Shown here in pieces: positions 36,101 through 49,600 of a stretch of 64,000 nucleotides of DNA. Position 1 is the stretch's first letter; each line of letters starts with the position of its first letter. The stretch lies in assembly GCA_017163975.1 (NCBI GenBank), contig JAFFSR010000237.1:9052001-9116000 (forward strand), in the 5' to 3' direction. The stretch is from Anastatus disparis. Its lineage: Eukaryota > Arthropoda > Insecta > Hymenoptera > Eupelmidae. Both the position numbers and the translations under genes were made by a program. The notes beneath the pieces are model-generated. The model ran no database searches. It was not told the DNA's origin and saw only the letters and a list, made by a program, of their open reading frames with translations.

Positions 36101-39100
36101 CAACAAAAGTATAGAAATGCAAGTAAACAAAAATTAAATTTTCCAAACGTTCAATATAACTCACGTAACAAAAAATGTCTGCGTGAAAGAATTTTCAACT
36201 TATTATTAAAAAAAAAACAATTAAAGCTTAATGACTTGTAAAATATTCATATTTAATTAATAGGTTGAATTAATAGGTTATTTTCTTTTATACGTAGCAC
36301 ACAATATTATTTTAATATAATAATCATATTATAAGATCAAATAACCTACATACTTTCACGATGTTTAGTGCTATCCATAAAAAATATCAAAGTACCGTGA
36401 AGCTATAAAATGAAATAGAAACACATGAGAACAAGTTGTCAACACGCACGTTCCACAAACAAAAAAAAAACCTGAAATAGCAAAAATCCTGGGAGAAAGA
36501 CTTCTTTAGAAAATCTGAAAATGGGTCAAAATACTAAACAAACGTTATTTATATGTGAAATTAATATAGAGATAAGGAGAAAATTTTTGATTTTCAATAA
36601 AAATATATACACAATAAACTGTATAAATTTTAAAAATATAATTATCTTATAAACCTATTTTTATTTAGGTTTGTTTAAACACTCATAATATCATCCAAGA
36701 AATTAAATTTTTTACAGACATTAAAACTCTTCATTAAAGATGGTCTCATTTAAAGTCTGGAGGTGTGTACATGGCATTAAATATTTTTTTAAAATACACA
36801 TAACACCCCGAAGCCTAAAACTTTTACGATGTGTCTGCGGCCTATTTAACCTTAAATCCATTAATTTTAAAAGCACAGGTATATATATACCAAGTCGGAG
36901 TCATTTCATTAGACATCGTTATAATTGCGCAAGGGGAGTAATTAGGGTAGTTGTGACGACGAGTAAATAACAGTATGTAGATCTAAAAAAAAAAAAACAG
37001 TCGCTGAAGATGAGTAAAAAAAAAGGTAGACATAATAAAAATTAATGCTCTTAAGTCATAATACACAAAACAGAAAAGCGAGCTTTTTTCTGGCTTTTTT
37101 TTTTCTTTTTTCTTCTTGTTTATGCTAGATGGTATTTTATGTAATGTTGGGGAAATAGGGCTTTTGCTGAAAAGTTTGTCGCTAGCGATACGTTTTTATT
37201 AGTTAAAGATATATGAAGGGCAGTTATGTTTTTTTTTTCTCTCTTTTGCTTTTTTTTTGTTTTTTAAGAAAATCTTGTAAAGCATATACGAAGTTGGAGG
37301 AAGTCCAAATTGATTAGGTATGACATTTTAAAAATCTTTGCCGGTAGATTTTGCTTTGTGTAAATAAGTATTTATAACAAGCTATTATTTGTTTAATGAG
37401 TAATTTTAAAATTAATATAAAAATTTTAAATTTAAGAAAAATTTGAGTGGAATTTCTATAATTCTGAAATATTTACACATTCGTTTGAAGTTGAATGAAG
37501 GGTAAATTAAATGAAAGCACATGAATGTATATGTAGTTTGCAGTAAATTTTTTTATGAATTAATTAATTTTTTATTAGATAAAGAAGTATTTCTGAATGC
37601 GAAAAATATGCGCTGGATTCAATTTTTATAAATAATGTCTCGGTTAATTTTTTTAATAATGCAAACGCAGTCAACCATATTTTTCTATAACAAGATTATT
37701 TTATTTCCTAGAAGATGGAATTTTTCTTATTCACGTAGATGATATTTTTATCAGTTACTAAGAAAAATTACTTATTTTATTTAATTATAAAAATTAATTA
37801 TCATCCATTTATTTGTTCAATCAAATGTTTTTACCATTTATTTTTAGTTTAACCAATTAATCAATCGTGCTACGTTGCGTTATACTTTCTCATTAAAAAA
37901 ATTCCAAGAAAATTTAATAATGAAGTTAATTATGTAGTAAAGCTACAACATCAGAAAAAAATTTATTTTTACTTTTAAATTTTAATATAATTTAAGTGCT
38001 AATTTTGCTTCATTTAAAAAAAAAACGAGCACACACAAAGAAAACTAAAAAGTTTTTGATTAACTTATTTTATTAACTCAGTATATTACAGCAACTAATT
38101 AAATGTTCTTTTTATGAGATTTCAGTAGAAATTTATTATAGACTCCACGGCAGAAAATTTAATTATTTTCTTCTTCACGTAATTTATCTATAATATTGTT
38201 TATTTACGGAAAACTCATAAAAATAGAAAAAATAAAAGGGTATAGTTTTAATAACGTAAAAAAAGTAAACATAAAAAGAAAAACAATAAGCTATCATATG
38301 TATCGACAAATCACTTCCTCCACTTTTTTTTTTAACAAATACTCGCAATGTTTATTTCACGTATCCTAAATTTCCGATCATCGCCCGTTATAACCCTCCA
38401 GCATTCATTTCTCGCCGTTCATTTATCCCGTTCCTTTTTTTTTTCGTTCGTCATTCGCAATAAAAGCACCGGCAATAAAATCGTGCAATTCATCGATAAC
38501 CTACCCATTTATACATCGAATAAAAAAAAATATATAAAGAACACCGGAAAGGTAATGTCATCGTTGCATAAATCATAGTATATTTCTCATAGCTAAAAAA
38601 AAAAATAATGTTCAGTTTGTGTAACCATCATCATCAAGCGATCATAAGATGAGCTCATTTTTATTTTTAAAAAAAGTAGCGTTCTTTGGATAGAGAAGAA
38701 AATCTCGAAAAAAACGCTCTTGTCAGCATTAAAAAAACGAAGAAAATAGAATTCCATCCATGTGTGAACTTAGCTGAAAATCGCATTTAACGAAGTGTTT
38801 CTCACATTTGCTTTTCACTCTCGCGGCGTACTGTATATACGTGTATGAACACTCATTTTTTTTTTACTTTTTCTTAACTGCGACGCTTTCTATCACTCCG
38901 TGCTCCATTTTTTTTTTTACTTTCTTTAGTACACGCTCATTCACTTCCTCAAACGTATGGCCTATTTTTTCACTCTCTCGCGCATTCTATTTTCTTTTTT
39001 ATATATACATATTCTTCGCTTATACTTTATCCCGTACGAGCTTTAACCTACTTCTCTTTTAACCGAGAAAAGATTTCTGTAAAGTCTGGCGTATTGCGCG

Positions 39101-39872
39101 ATGTAAACATTAAGGTGACGTTTCAAAGAGTCATTTTTATTAACTTTTTCTCAATAATTTTTACTTGTTTTGTTGACATATTTATTTAGATGAGTAGTTC
39201 ATTAAATTTTCTGCAATATTAATGTGATGTTAATTCAATACATCAATTTATGAATGAAGAACCATAATTATCCATCATTTCACAAGCAGATGTTTTGACA
39301 ATGCAACGTCAAAATATATATAACGATCAAGTAAAGAAAAATAATGTTTTTAAATGTTTTTATCTCGTAAAGTAAAAATTTCGTACCTCGCTGGGTGTAC
39401 CATCAATGTTACATTAGAAAGACATTTAGCTCTTTTGCTTAAACATACAGCGCCACTGTAAAAATCCTTCATGTCTTTACCATACGCGAACAAGCAAAAA
39501 CTCTGGCACTATGTCTTTTTTAAACGTACGCACAGACTTGAAAAATGAAAAAAGAGAAAAAATTTTCTACTCTCACACACACATATATAGAGGAAAAGCA
39601 CACCAGCGGGCTACATTTCATTCGTCTCTTTCTCATCATTTTCTTTTTTAGTTTCTTTTTTTTCATCTCTTTTGCTCGTTGAACTCTCGACTTTTCGGAA
39701 AGAGAGAAAGAAACGTATATATATAGAGCAAAGCGAGCAGGTTAAAAGAGTAAAAATAGGGAAAACGAGGTAGAGAGAGGGCGCGCTTGTGCGAGAAAAG
39801 GAGGGTTTTTCGCCCGTTAGCGTCGACATCGAGTGACAAACGACATGCGTGTTATTTTCCTCTTTTGCTCTT

Positions 39873-39892
39873 TCTCTCTCTCTCTCTCTCTC
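39873..39892. repeat. (CT)n microsatellite
   Basis: Uninterrupted CT run followed by a CA run (CACACACACAC). Confidence 0.9.
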
Positions 39893-40802
39893 TGTCACAC
39901 ACACACGTATACTTCCTTTTCTTCTTGCTACGATGTGAAGGTATAAGGGATAGCAAAAGCATCGTTTACCTATTGCGTCTCGTGCTTCACGAAGCGGAGA
40001 TTCCCTCTCGCATGAAAAAAGAAAAGTCTTGCGTGTACAAGGAGAGGGGATGATGACGAAAAGGAAAAAAAGTAAATAAAGAAAAAGATATAGAAAAAGT
40101 AAGGAAAGGAAGAAAAGGTTACAGTGAAGCTTTACCCGGGGAAAAATGATTGTATACACACATGGAAGAGAGATGAGAGTAAAGAGAAAAGTAGGCCAGA
40201 GAGAAAGGTGAAAAAGTAAGGGTATATATAGAGAGGGAAAGGGATGAGGTGGGCCATCGATCAAATTCCCGTCGAAACTAGTATAAGAGAGCGTGCAACT
40301 TTTGTTGCGACAGCTTATAATAACTTGGTATCCCGCTGATGTTTCGAAGGAATTTCGAAGGCAGGATGGTTTAGAGTAAAATCATGCTTTAATATTGGTA
40401 TTTCATTATTTATACGGAGATAATTAACATGATGTTCAACAAAAATTTTCTAAGATTAATGAATAACTGGATTATGATGATTAAAAATGTATGGACGTTT
40501 AAATTATAAACGAAATAATGTAATCGGAGTGATGTAAAATTGTTAAATTAATAAAATTGAGTTATTGAATTATAAAATATTAAGATAGCATTTAAATATT
40601 TAATGGATTTAAAGTTCGATCAATTTAATATTATTTCAAAATTCTGACTTCTTAATTAATATAATGTTATAGCATTTATGATTCATACATGTCAGTGTAG
40701 TTTTTTTGATTTTTTTATTTCTAATAAAAAATTTTTCGAAATATCTCCAAGATATGATTTTTATTAGTTACAGTGAAAGGGTATAATATAAAAATATAGT
40801 CA

Positions 40803-40868
40803 AAACTTTTGGATTAAGAATCAAAAATTTTAAAAACTATAATATCGGTATTTTAGATCTCCTTAAAT
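40803..40868 (-). repeat. Piggybac-flanking repeat, inverted copy 2
   Basis: The reverse complement, beginning TTTAAGGAGATCTAAAATACC and continuing to GATTCTTAATCC, aligns with 20317-20373 next to the piggyBac relic. No transposase sequence is seen nearby, so this is either a solo fragment of the same family or a separate short repeat both loci carry. A 9-bp hairpin (AAAGCTTTG/CAAAGCTTT) lies about 100 bp downstream at 40955-40975. Confidence 0.55.
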
Positions 40869-43800
40869 TGACCATTTTCTACATACTTATAATTGTCTCT
40901 AACTAGAAATAATTTAAAAACAACAAGGTTTATTTAATTCAAAAAACAAATAAAAAGCTTTGATACCAAAGCTTTATTACTCGTAAAATTAATTAAAACA
41001 CTTGAATTTCTCTTACATTCGTACCACGACGAAATCATTAGCGAATAGTAAATTTCCTTCTTTATTTACCAACAAAGAGCCAGCATTTTTACAATCCTCT
41101 AAATTAACCATTTATGTATAAACGCACCCACACATACGCACAAATACACGCACAATGCAACGTGTATACACAGATATACAGAAGACTACTAGTACAAGCG
41201 TACTTCTTGAGTGCATCGAAGCTTGGAGGAAAGGGGACGGCGAGTGTAATTGATGGTGTGTACAGTAGCGGCTGGCCAATCCTTGAAACTGCTGAAATTA
41301 ATTGTCCTTTTGCGAAGACAGCAAGACGACAAGTAGAGAAAAGAGAAAAGTGTTTCATTTATACTTTTTTGAGGATAAATAAGTAAAGCATTACACTGGA
41401 AAAAAATGAGAGAATTACGTATTTATGGGGTTTTATTTTTATTCCATTTGTGTGTTGCAAAACCTTATTTCATAAATTTGAAAAATTGTAATTCTTAAAT
41501 ATTAAGAACCAAAAGCTCTTATATAAGCAGCCTCAGATAACTGAACGATAAAAGATTAATCTGCACAGTAGGTGCAGACAATGTCTACGTTGGTTTACAT
41601 ACTTACATATACATACTTTTAATTGTTCACTTCTGTTATTCCTTTTTCATTGGTATTGTATAAATAATCGATCAGCTTTGTATATTTGAAAATTATTTTT
41701 AAAGAACTAATGAATTATTATTTTCTAGAAATATTTTTGATAAAATTTCTTCAAATTGGGTAAGGTTAAAATTGTATATGCTAAAAGGATCACAAAAGCT
41801 ATTAATTATTAAATATTATTTACAATATTTATTAATTAACACTTCATTTATTTCCGAATTTTTATTTCAATTGAATATTCAAAATTAATAAAACACTTGA
41901 GTATATAGAATTATTACTGAGTGCATTTCGCATCATGAGTACAGTTCAACAGTTAATGAATCCCCATTACTATAAATCATTCTCTCTTTGAGTAAGGAGC
42001 ATTTACTTATTTATATACATTTATATTTCATTTGTAGAACCTTAAACTATCGAAGAGTGGAACTTGTATTACTCTCTTTGTCTCTCTTTTGCTTCGCTAA
42101 AGATAAGTTTTATTGTACATCAGTAAGCTTCAAAGGAGCTAGCAAATATGATGTTGTTTTAAGGTACGGCAAGGTTATATGTATATATAGCGCAGTTTCG
42201 CTCGATTATGATGCTCCAGAAGTGTTTCAAGTGGAAATATAAGAGCTGAAGGAGATTTCATAGAAGTTTAAGAAAGTGGCCAAGACCTGAGTTTCTATTC
42301 CTTTCCTTCTCTCTATTTATCTCTCTCTCTCGCTCTATTACTTACCTAACATAATTGGGAAGACTTGTTAAGAGGACTATTGCAGATTGGTTGCGTGCAA
42401 CGATTGCTTCACTTCATCAACTTGGAAATTCTAAATTCTATACTCTATTGATCTTTTTTCAAGATCGATGAAAAGTGAATGACCTAAATTATACAGAAGT
42501 AATAATAGTATTGTACTTTTTATTCAATTTCATAGATTTCTTAAAAAATTAACGTGATTTTGCTTCTTTAATTTAATTATTTCAATAAATCTCATGAAAT
42601 TAGTTAGAAAATTTTATCAAATTATTCTTTGCTCGATAATTAAAAAAAAATTATTAATGTTGATAGTAGTCAACATAAGTAAAACCTAACTTATCACTTT
42701 GTTACTTTTTTATTTTAACTTCTTGAGCAAGTGAAAAAAAAAGAAAAAAATGCTTAAGTATACAAACAAGAAAGAAATAAACGTATTGTTAATGGAAAGT
42801 ATAAAAAGAACGTCATGAAATTAATACATTTTTACTCAGAAAGTGAGTGTCAACTTAGCCGCAAAAGAAGGCGGCAATTAAGACAGAGATAAAAAGAAAG
42901 GAAAAAAAGAAGAAGAAGCCACGTTGACTAAGAGTAAAAAGATAGAAGAAACGAAAGAAGAAAAAGGAAAAAAAAGAGCCAAGAGAAAAAAAAAGAAATA
43001 CAGTATGAAACGGACAAAAATGAGAAAGGTACTAGAAAGTTATGGCCATTATTAAGACTTTGCCCAGAGCTAAGAGAAATCTTTTTCCTCTTTCTTCTTT
43101 TGTTTTTATTTTTTCGTTATTTTTATTTTCAACTCTTTGTCTACCATTCGCTTTTTTTTCATATTTTTATTCCACATACACATCAAGCAGCAACAAAATC
43201 TACTTCCGTTGAGCTTGCTTCCGTATGAAAATTCTTTTTTACCTTATTTAGTATGTATGTATACACACATGTTCACGTATGTATAAGGAAAGAAGAGACA
43301 CCTTTTTTTTCTCATATATTCATAGACTGCACGCTTATGTACATGTACGTCTAGGCAAAAGTAAACGTTCCGCAAAAGGGAGCTTCGTAGTCTAACACGA
43401 AAGATGTTACTTTGTCTCGTCACTTTTGGTATACAGAGCCGAGCGCAACAACTTACTTTAACGCCGTCTTCCATTTTTCTCATTCTCTTTTTAAATATAT
43501 ATACTTTGTATATACAAAATCTCCATAATGTCGCGAGCTGACTATAAATTCGTCAAGCTGAGAGAAAAAACGAATAAGATCTTAAGGAATATTTATTGTT
43601 TGTACGAGTTACGGACAACCGAGCACTTTTTGATTTGCATGGTTTTAAGGTATATCAGTTGAATTCGAAATTTATCGTTTTGAAGGAGCTGGGAGAAATA
43701 TTTTTTTGAAATATATATTTTTTTCAGCCAATAAAATTTTGAAATATATAAAATTGTCGATAAATAAAAAAAAGAAATATAGTTTCTGATTTCCGTTTTT

Positions 43801-46565
43801 ACTGTTTTTAAAAAGTTATTGAAAAAAAAATAATAAAAAGTTAAAATTCAGAAATATTAATTTAAAAAAATTAAAATGTAAAATGAAAATTGTCTTAGTA
43901 TTTTCTTTAAAGTTCAATATAATAAAATAAAAATCAATAGCTAAAATTTTGATTAACAAAGTATAAAACTGTTCATCAAAATTTCAAAAAATAATATAGT
44001 TTCTTTTGACATCTTTCAAAACACTCCTAAATAAAACTATTCAATTTCCAAAAAGAAATAACCATAACACGTAATTCATGGATCGTTTGCAACCAGATTT
44101 ATTTATCGCACTCACCCTCCTTCAAACACACATACATAAATGTACATATCTCCAAAAAAAAGAGCAACATCACTAAACATTCTGAATGATTTATCTGAAG
44201 GGACATGAACTAGATACGAAAAAAAAAATCATCTCTACGCTCACTATATATTCCCTAAACGCCTTTTAATATTTTTTTTTTCCTCCTCACCGCCGGTAAT
44301 CGATAGGGTCCACAAAACGATATTACTTTTCATTTCGTTCAAGTGCATACAAGACGCCCATTGGGTCCCATTATTGTTACTATTGGTAATAACCGCGAGA
44401 GTCGCGCAACTTGTAGAATGTTAGAGGTTGAGGACATCGAAATTTTCCCTATGGAATTAAACGCGCAGGTGCGTCGCACTTACCCTCCTCAATAAAGATA
44501 AAAGAGACCAGAATACTGCTGTATAGGGTGAAAATAAGTTTTTATTTATACTGTTGGAAAAGTAAATATTTTTTTTTCAAGCTACGATTGAAAACAATTA
44601 AAAATCTGATATAAATTGATTAATAAGAATTGAGTTGATTAAATTTGTAGAAAGGGTAAATAGATATTTTAGCTTTATGTTATATAATTAAAAATTGGAA
44701 TTAAAATTTCATAACGATAAAAAATTTTTTTTTTCATTTCATTTTTATTTTTAATTATCATAAGGATAAAATTTGCGCGTAAAAGCTCTTTGATAATTCT
44801 TATCAACTACGTTGTTCAGTTAAAAAGCAGTCTTAAGAATTTTTTAAAACTAAATTTAGAATTTAATTTTAGAGAGGTATTGCAATACGTTGGTAATCTT
44901 CTCATTTTAAGTATCATAAATAATTCATAAGATGTTGCGAAATTTAAGTATATTTTTATCTTATTTTTTACCTACTTTTGGATAAGCTGAATAAATAATA
45001 AAATGCGATTTTCAAATTTTAAACCATAATTTTTACTAAATTTTTCACTCATAACAAATTTATAAACAAAAAAGTTTTGATCAAAAGCTAAATTTTTGTT
45101 GCGGTATATTTATTATTTTGAAAATAACACGATTGATCGATAATAGATATCGTATAATAATCTTTAAATAATAAAATAAATACAAACACATTTTAAATTT
45201 GCTTAAATTTTATTAAATTTCTTGTCACATTATAAAAAGACTTATCCTCTCTTTTTGACTTATATTCCACGTAACCACATCTTTCATCTGAAATTTCATC
45301 ATATTCGTCAAGTTGAACCTTTCGGTGTACTCACCATTCAGCCAGCTAGAGCAAAGCTGTAAAGTAAAGAAGATAGGCTAGTAAGTTACAGGATGAAAAT
45401 CAAGCGATACGTTGAGCGTGTAAATCTCAGCCGGATATCCAGTACCAAAGCTTATGGCGTATATATACATATATATAGTTCAAGATATCTTCGTATCGTC
45501 GGTGATTTAATACCTCGACCGACCCTATATACCAAAGTAAAAAAGGTGTAAAGCGTGCGTACCAGAAGAAAGAACGACGGCATTATATTGCCTTTAGAAG
45601 AAAGAGATACGATAACGTGGGCGAGAAAGATAAAAATAAAAAAAAAGAGAGAAAAGGAAAGGAGCTAAAGAACGACAAGAAAAGACAATTTTAGTAAGAC
45701 TTACCCTCTGAATGAAGTCTAAGGGATGAGCTTTTCTTTTGCTCTTTCTCGGCGTTAAGTGGCCAATGCGCGCCAAACATCAATTTCCTTACGGAAGAAA
45801 GAGAGAAAGTGAAAGAGAGATGAATACGGTGGCAAAGAATAAGCTGTATAGAGAATAAGAATGAGTCGTGTACAGTACAGAGTGAACTTAAGTATATATA
45901 TATATATATACAAGGCGACGGCTGATTTGAATTTTCGTTAAGACATTTTCTACGGGGAAATTCGCAGAAAAAAAAAGAAGTCGGGAGAGAAAGAGAGAGA
46001 TGTAAGCGCAAGCACGCCTTTGTTATGGAAATTCCACGCTTATTCTAAAAGCGAACGTGAAAAGGAATATTTATTTTATTATGAAATTCTGAATGTTTAA
46101 AATAAAATATTGAGGTATTTTGATTTTTATGGTGCTACTGTTCTTTTAAAATATTTAAAAGTATTTTGAATTATATTTAACTGTATTATCTTTACTAAAC
46201 AATGAATTAATTCGATTATAATTTTTTTCATGCTAATTTATTTTATTCATTTTCTTGCTCGAACAAAAATTCTTTGGTAAAAGTACTGTCATTTGGTTTA
46301 TTTTAACTGGATTATTGATAACCAAAGATTCTAAATAAAAATCATCCCAAATATAATATTGAAAATCAATGTATTCTTTCTTTTTCTTTCTGAGATAGAA
46401 AGAAAATTGATTTCTTTCAACCTCTCAGACAATTATCCTTTCACAAATAAACTTTAAGAGAAGAAATGCTGAGCAAACTTTGCAATTACATGAATCACTT
46501 AAATAAATTATTATGTTCTAGGTTAAACTGTCTCCTTTATCAAAAATATGAAAAATATCAGTGGT
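40869..46565. other. Long non-coding stretch
   Basis: AT-rich with purine- and pyrimidine-rich segments at 42.3 kb (CT) and 42.84-43.03 kb (GA/A). GC-richer patches occur at 41.11-41.35, 44.28-44.50 and 45.35-45.80 kb. Frames at 41104-41386 and 45594-46011 are not recognisable proteins. Minus-strand GTAAGT words (near 44480 and 45708) are possible 5' splice sites without supporting exons. Confidence 0.4.
42343..42385 (-). promoter_or_regulatory. Candidate recursive splice (ratchet) site
   Basis: On the minus strand ...CTTCCCAATTATGTTAG is followed immediately by the consensus 5' splice site GTAAGTAA, joining between plus positions 42346 and 42345. A CTTAAC branch-point-like word lies about 25 bases upstream. 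The polypyrimidine tract is weaker than at the 51.5-kb site, but the 5' splice site is the best of the three. Same strand as the candidates at 11.9 and 51.5 kb. Tentative. Confidence 0.3.
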
Positions 46566-46630
46566 GTAGTTAGTGATGTTCCTCATTATTAGATAGCAAG
46601 TGGAGTTTGAACCGGAGAATTCTCATCTTC
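46566..46630 (+). other. Very degenerate tRNA-like segment
   Basis: TGGTGTAGTTAGTGATG followed about 30 bases later by GGAGTTTGAACC has the spacing of polymerase III A and B boxes. Stems do not pair well and there is no tail or target duplication. It may be an old SINE fragment or chance. Confidence 0.2.
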
Positions 46631-49600
46631 TTAAATAGTTCTGATAATCGTAAGAAGAACAATGAAGAGAAGCTAAAGCGGATTTGGAACAAATACAATG
46701 TGTCAATGAAAAAAAAAGCTGTGAAAAGGGAGAAGAGAAATCAAGGATGAAAAGACAGATAGATATAGATTTAGCCTTTTTCCTAAAACTGACCATATGT
46801 TAACAGATAACACCTACCATTGACTAATCCATGATTCTCTAATCTTTCACTAAAGAGTAAACCATCTACTACTTTCACCATTAAGGATAATAAGAAATTT
46901 CCTTTCCTCCCTTTCTTAGTCTCTACCAACAATGGTCTTCTTCCGATCGAACGCATCATAGCTAGATTAGGCAACTTTATCTGTTGCCTTCTCGCATACT
47001 CTTTTCTTTTATTTATAGAGTTTACCTGCTATATGTGGATTGAAGATTACGTCACTGTCCAAAGGATCTCTTGATAATGCATATATATAGAGATGATAGA
47101 CAAAGAAAAAAGTGAGTGAAAGTGAGAAAAAACTTCATCGACAATGAGAAAACGGAGAGGATCTTGAGGTGAGTGTATGTATACATTAAGAATGATTGAT
47201 CGATCTATTGGCTAGTGTCAATAATGTAAATCATGCCGAGATTATATCTCCAGAGACTTAAGAGATGAGAGAAATAAAGGAAAAATTCAAGACATGAAAG
47301 TTCAGATGTGTCACACATACGAAAGTGTATATACATCCTCTGACGAAGGATCCAAAATGGACTTTTCTCATGGGAGTACTAGTTATATTTATTAGGATAG
47401 TTATTTTAGGTGATCAGTCGTTGATGAGTTGGCAAAAAAAAGTTGTATAACTTTTTTATCTCCCAGTAAAAATTTATGGTTCTCTCGTGAGAAGTAATAA
47501 TGCATCGTTAAAGTCATTGATTTTTGTTTTTACTGGATGGAAGTTTAAGTAGAGAAATTTAATCTAGAAATATTATGACATTAAGTTCCACATTACGACA
47601 TTAATTAGATTGCATTTTATGTTGAATCATTCGCAATGACTTAAAAATAAAATTTTAATGTCAATACGCTGTTGGAAATCAAATTATAGTTACAAGAAAA
47701 TTTATATTTGAATTGGGAATTTGAGTAAATTATCGATAATGAAATTTTACGCTAGCTGTAAATTCAATTTCTGTGGATTAAATGAATCATTGCTATTGTA
47801 CTTATCTTCATATAAACATAAATATTAAATTTTGGAAATTCGAGTTATCTTATACCAGAACATATTTCAAAAACAAAACAAAGTTATTGTTCGCTTTTCA
47901 TTAATCAGACATAAATTGAGGATGATTTGAAAAAAAAGATTCTGAGTAAACAGTAATATATGAACAAAAGATCAAGAACGTGATGACCTTAATGGATTGA
48001 TCATTATTCAAGTCTTACCGCAAGACATTGAATTTCTTTTGGGATTAAGCTGAATCTTTATAATAAAAAAGTCATTAAATGTCACGTCTACATTGTCCGG
48101 CTCTCATCTCTTCCCCTCTTTTATACACAGACCTATTTCCCTATCTTCAACGAGAAAAGAAAGACACCAGGAGCAGCAGATTTCTCACCAAGCGTTGGAT
48201 ATGGTCGTGCAATATCGAGACATTAGGGTGGATTTTTTTTCATATATATATAAGAAGAGGCACATGCTACTGTCGTGATGTATCTCGCGACGACGCGTAA
48301 GGATACACTCGAGACTCGTTATAACGTATTTGATGGAGGGAATGTGTTGTATGTGCAGGAGAGCGTGTTTGTCAAGGGGGAAGAAAAGGAAAGCAAAGGA
48401 GGCTTTAGATAAAGAAAAAAAAAGTATGGATCGCCAAAGGGGAAAGAGACGTGTATATATATAACGTTGAAGACTAGACGTAGGAAGTAGAGAGAGAGAG
48501 AGAAGTAGAGTTTGTTTAGAGGGTTTGTGAACAGGGTATATCAAGACACACGAAGATTCCCCGTTAACTTTACCAAACACATATATATGATATGGAGAAA
48601 GAGAAAGAAGGAGAAGTAAAGAAAGAGAGAAAGTCGCCTGAAGATATTTTTTGGGAAAGTGCCTAAACGGAAAGGCAGATCCTTTTTCGATTACGGATAT
48701 CCTGGGTTAGTGATGGTAATATCATTCCTTATTCCTTCCTTCAAGGAAGTTACCTTCTCTTACTTTCTTCTTCTCCTTTTTTTTTTATTTTTTTATCTTC
48801 TTCCTTTTCTCGTTCATTCTCGTAGTAAAGCGAGACATTGATCCGACTTAGACATGAGTGTCAGTAGCAAAAGCGCCGCTATTTCATCCGTTAAAAAACG
48901 ACGTTTCTCTCTCTCTCTCTTTTCCTCTCTTGCGAGAATGAAATGCTGCTACTTCGAACCAGCTACTACTGCATATGCACCCCCCCCCCCCCCCGAAGTT
49001 CTATCTATCGAGTTCTCGTCGATATGGGAATTCGCTTACGTCATATAACCTACTCTTCTCTTTTAGTAAGAGATATAGCAATATGCTACAAGTCTTTTAT
49101 CGGTCTGGTTAAGTGATATGTCTTGTAGAAATTCGGTTTCCAGAAATGGAATAGCATATGACTATGCGCGTAAGGATGAAAAAAATATTTCCATTTTATA
49201 ATGAATAAAAATTGTTTATCCTTGAATTTTTTAACTTTATGAAAATTAATTTTAATATTATTTTATTGAAAAAATATAAATATTTTTAGTTATATTTGCA
49301 AACTATATTTTTTAATGTTTCATGAAAATCATACAAAATTTACAGATTTAAAATTTTAATGAAACATAATTCATTATTCGACAATGAAACTAGAATTTCT
49401 ATTAATTCAACCAAATGGCTAATTATATTTAATTCAAAACAGGTTTAATTCCTCTCAAAAGGCAATAATATGATGATAAACTTTTTTTTCAAAGTTATCA
49501 ATTTATTGGAAATTAATGGAATTACATTACTAGCATGAGTTAAACTTGATTTAAAAAATGATTATCGATTTAAACGAATTCGAAGTCGGCTTTGCCTTTA

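Larger units (their letters stand above)
31619..40802. other. Long AT-rich non-coding stretch
   Basis: About 9 kb without a credible gene. Holds (TA)n at 33098-33130, a short GA run near 33379-33392, A17 at 35534-35550, and (CT)n at about 39873-39892. A less AT-rich segment lies at 32.2-32.5 kb. CGCATGCGC-like words occur near 32227, 33240 and 33412. The longest frame in the window (39611-40264 minus, 217 codons) is Ser/Leu/Phe- and Arg/Glu-biased translation of pyrimidine tracts and is not called. Confidence 0.45.

Noticed and set aside
39611..40264. Longest open frame (217 codons, minus strand)
   Set aside because: Composition is dominated by Ser/Leu/Phe and Arg/Glu repeats from pyrimidine/purine and CT tracts, with an alternative frame open on the other strand. 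No domain or splice context.
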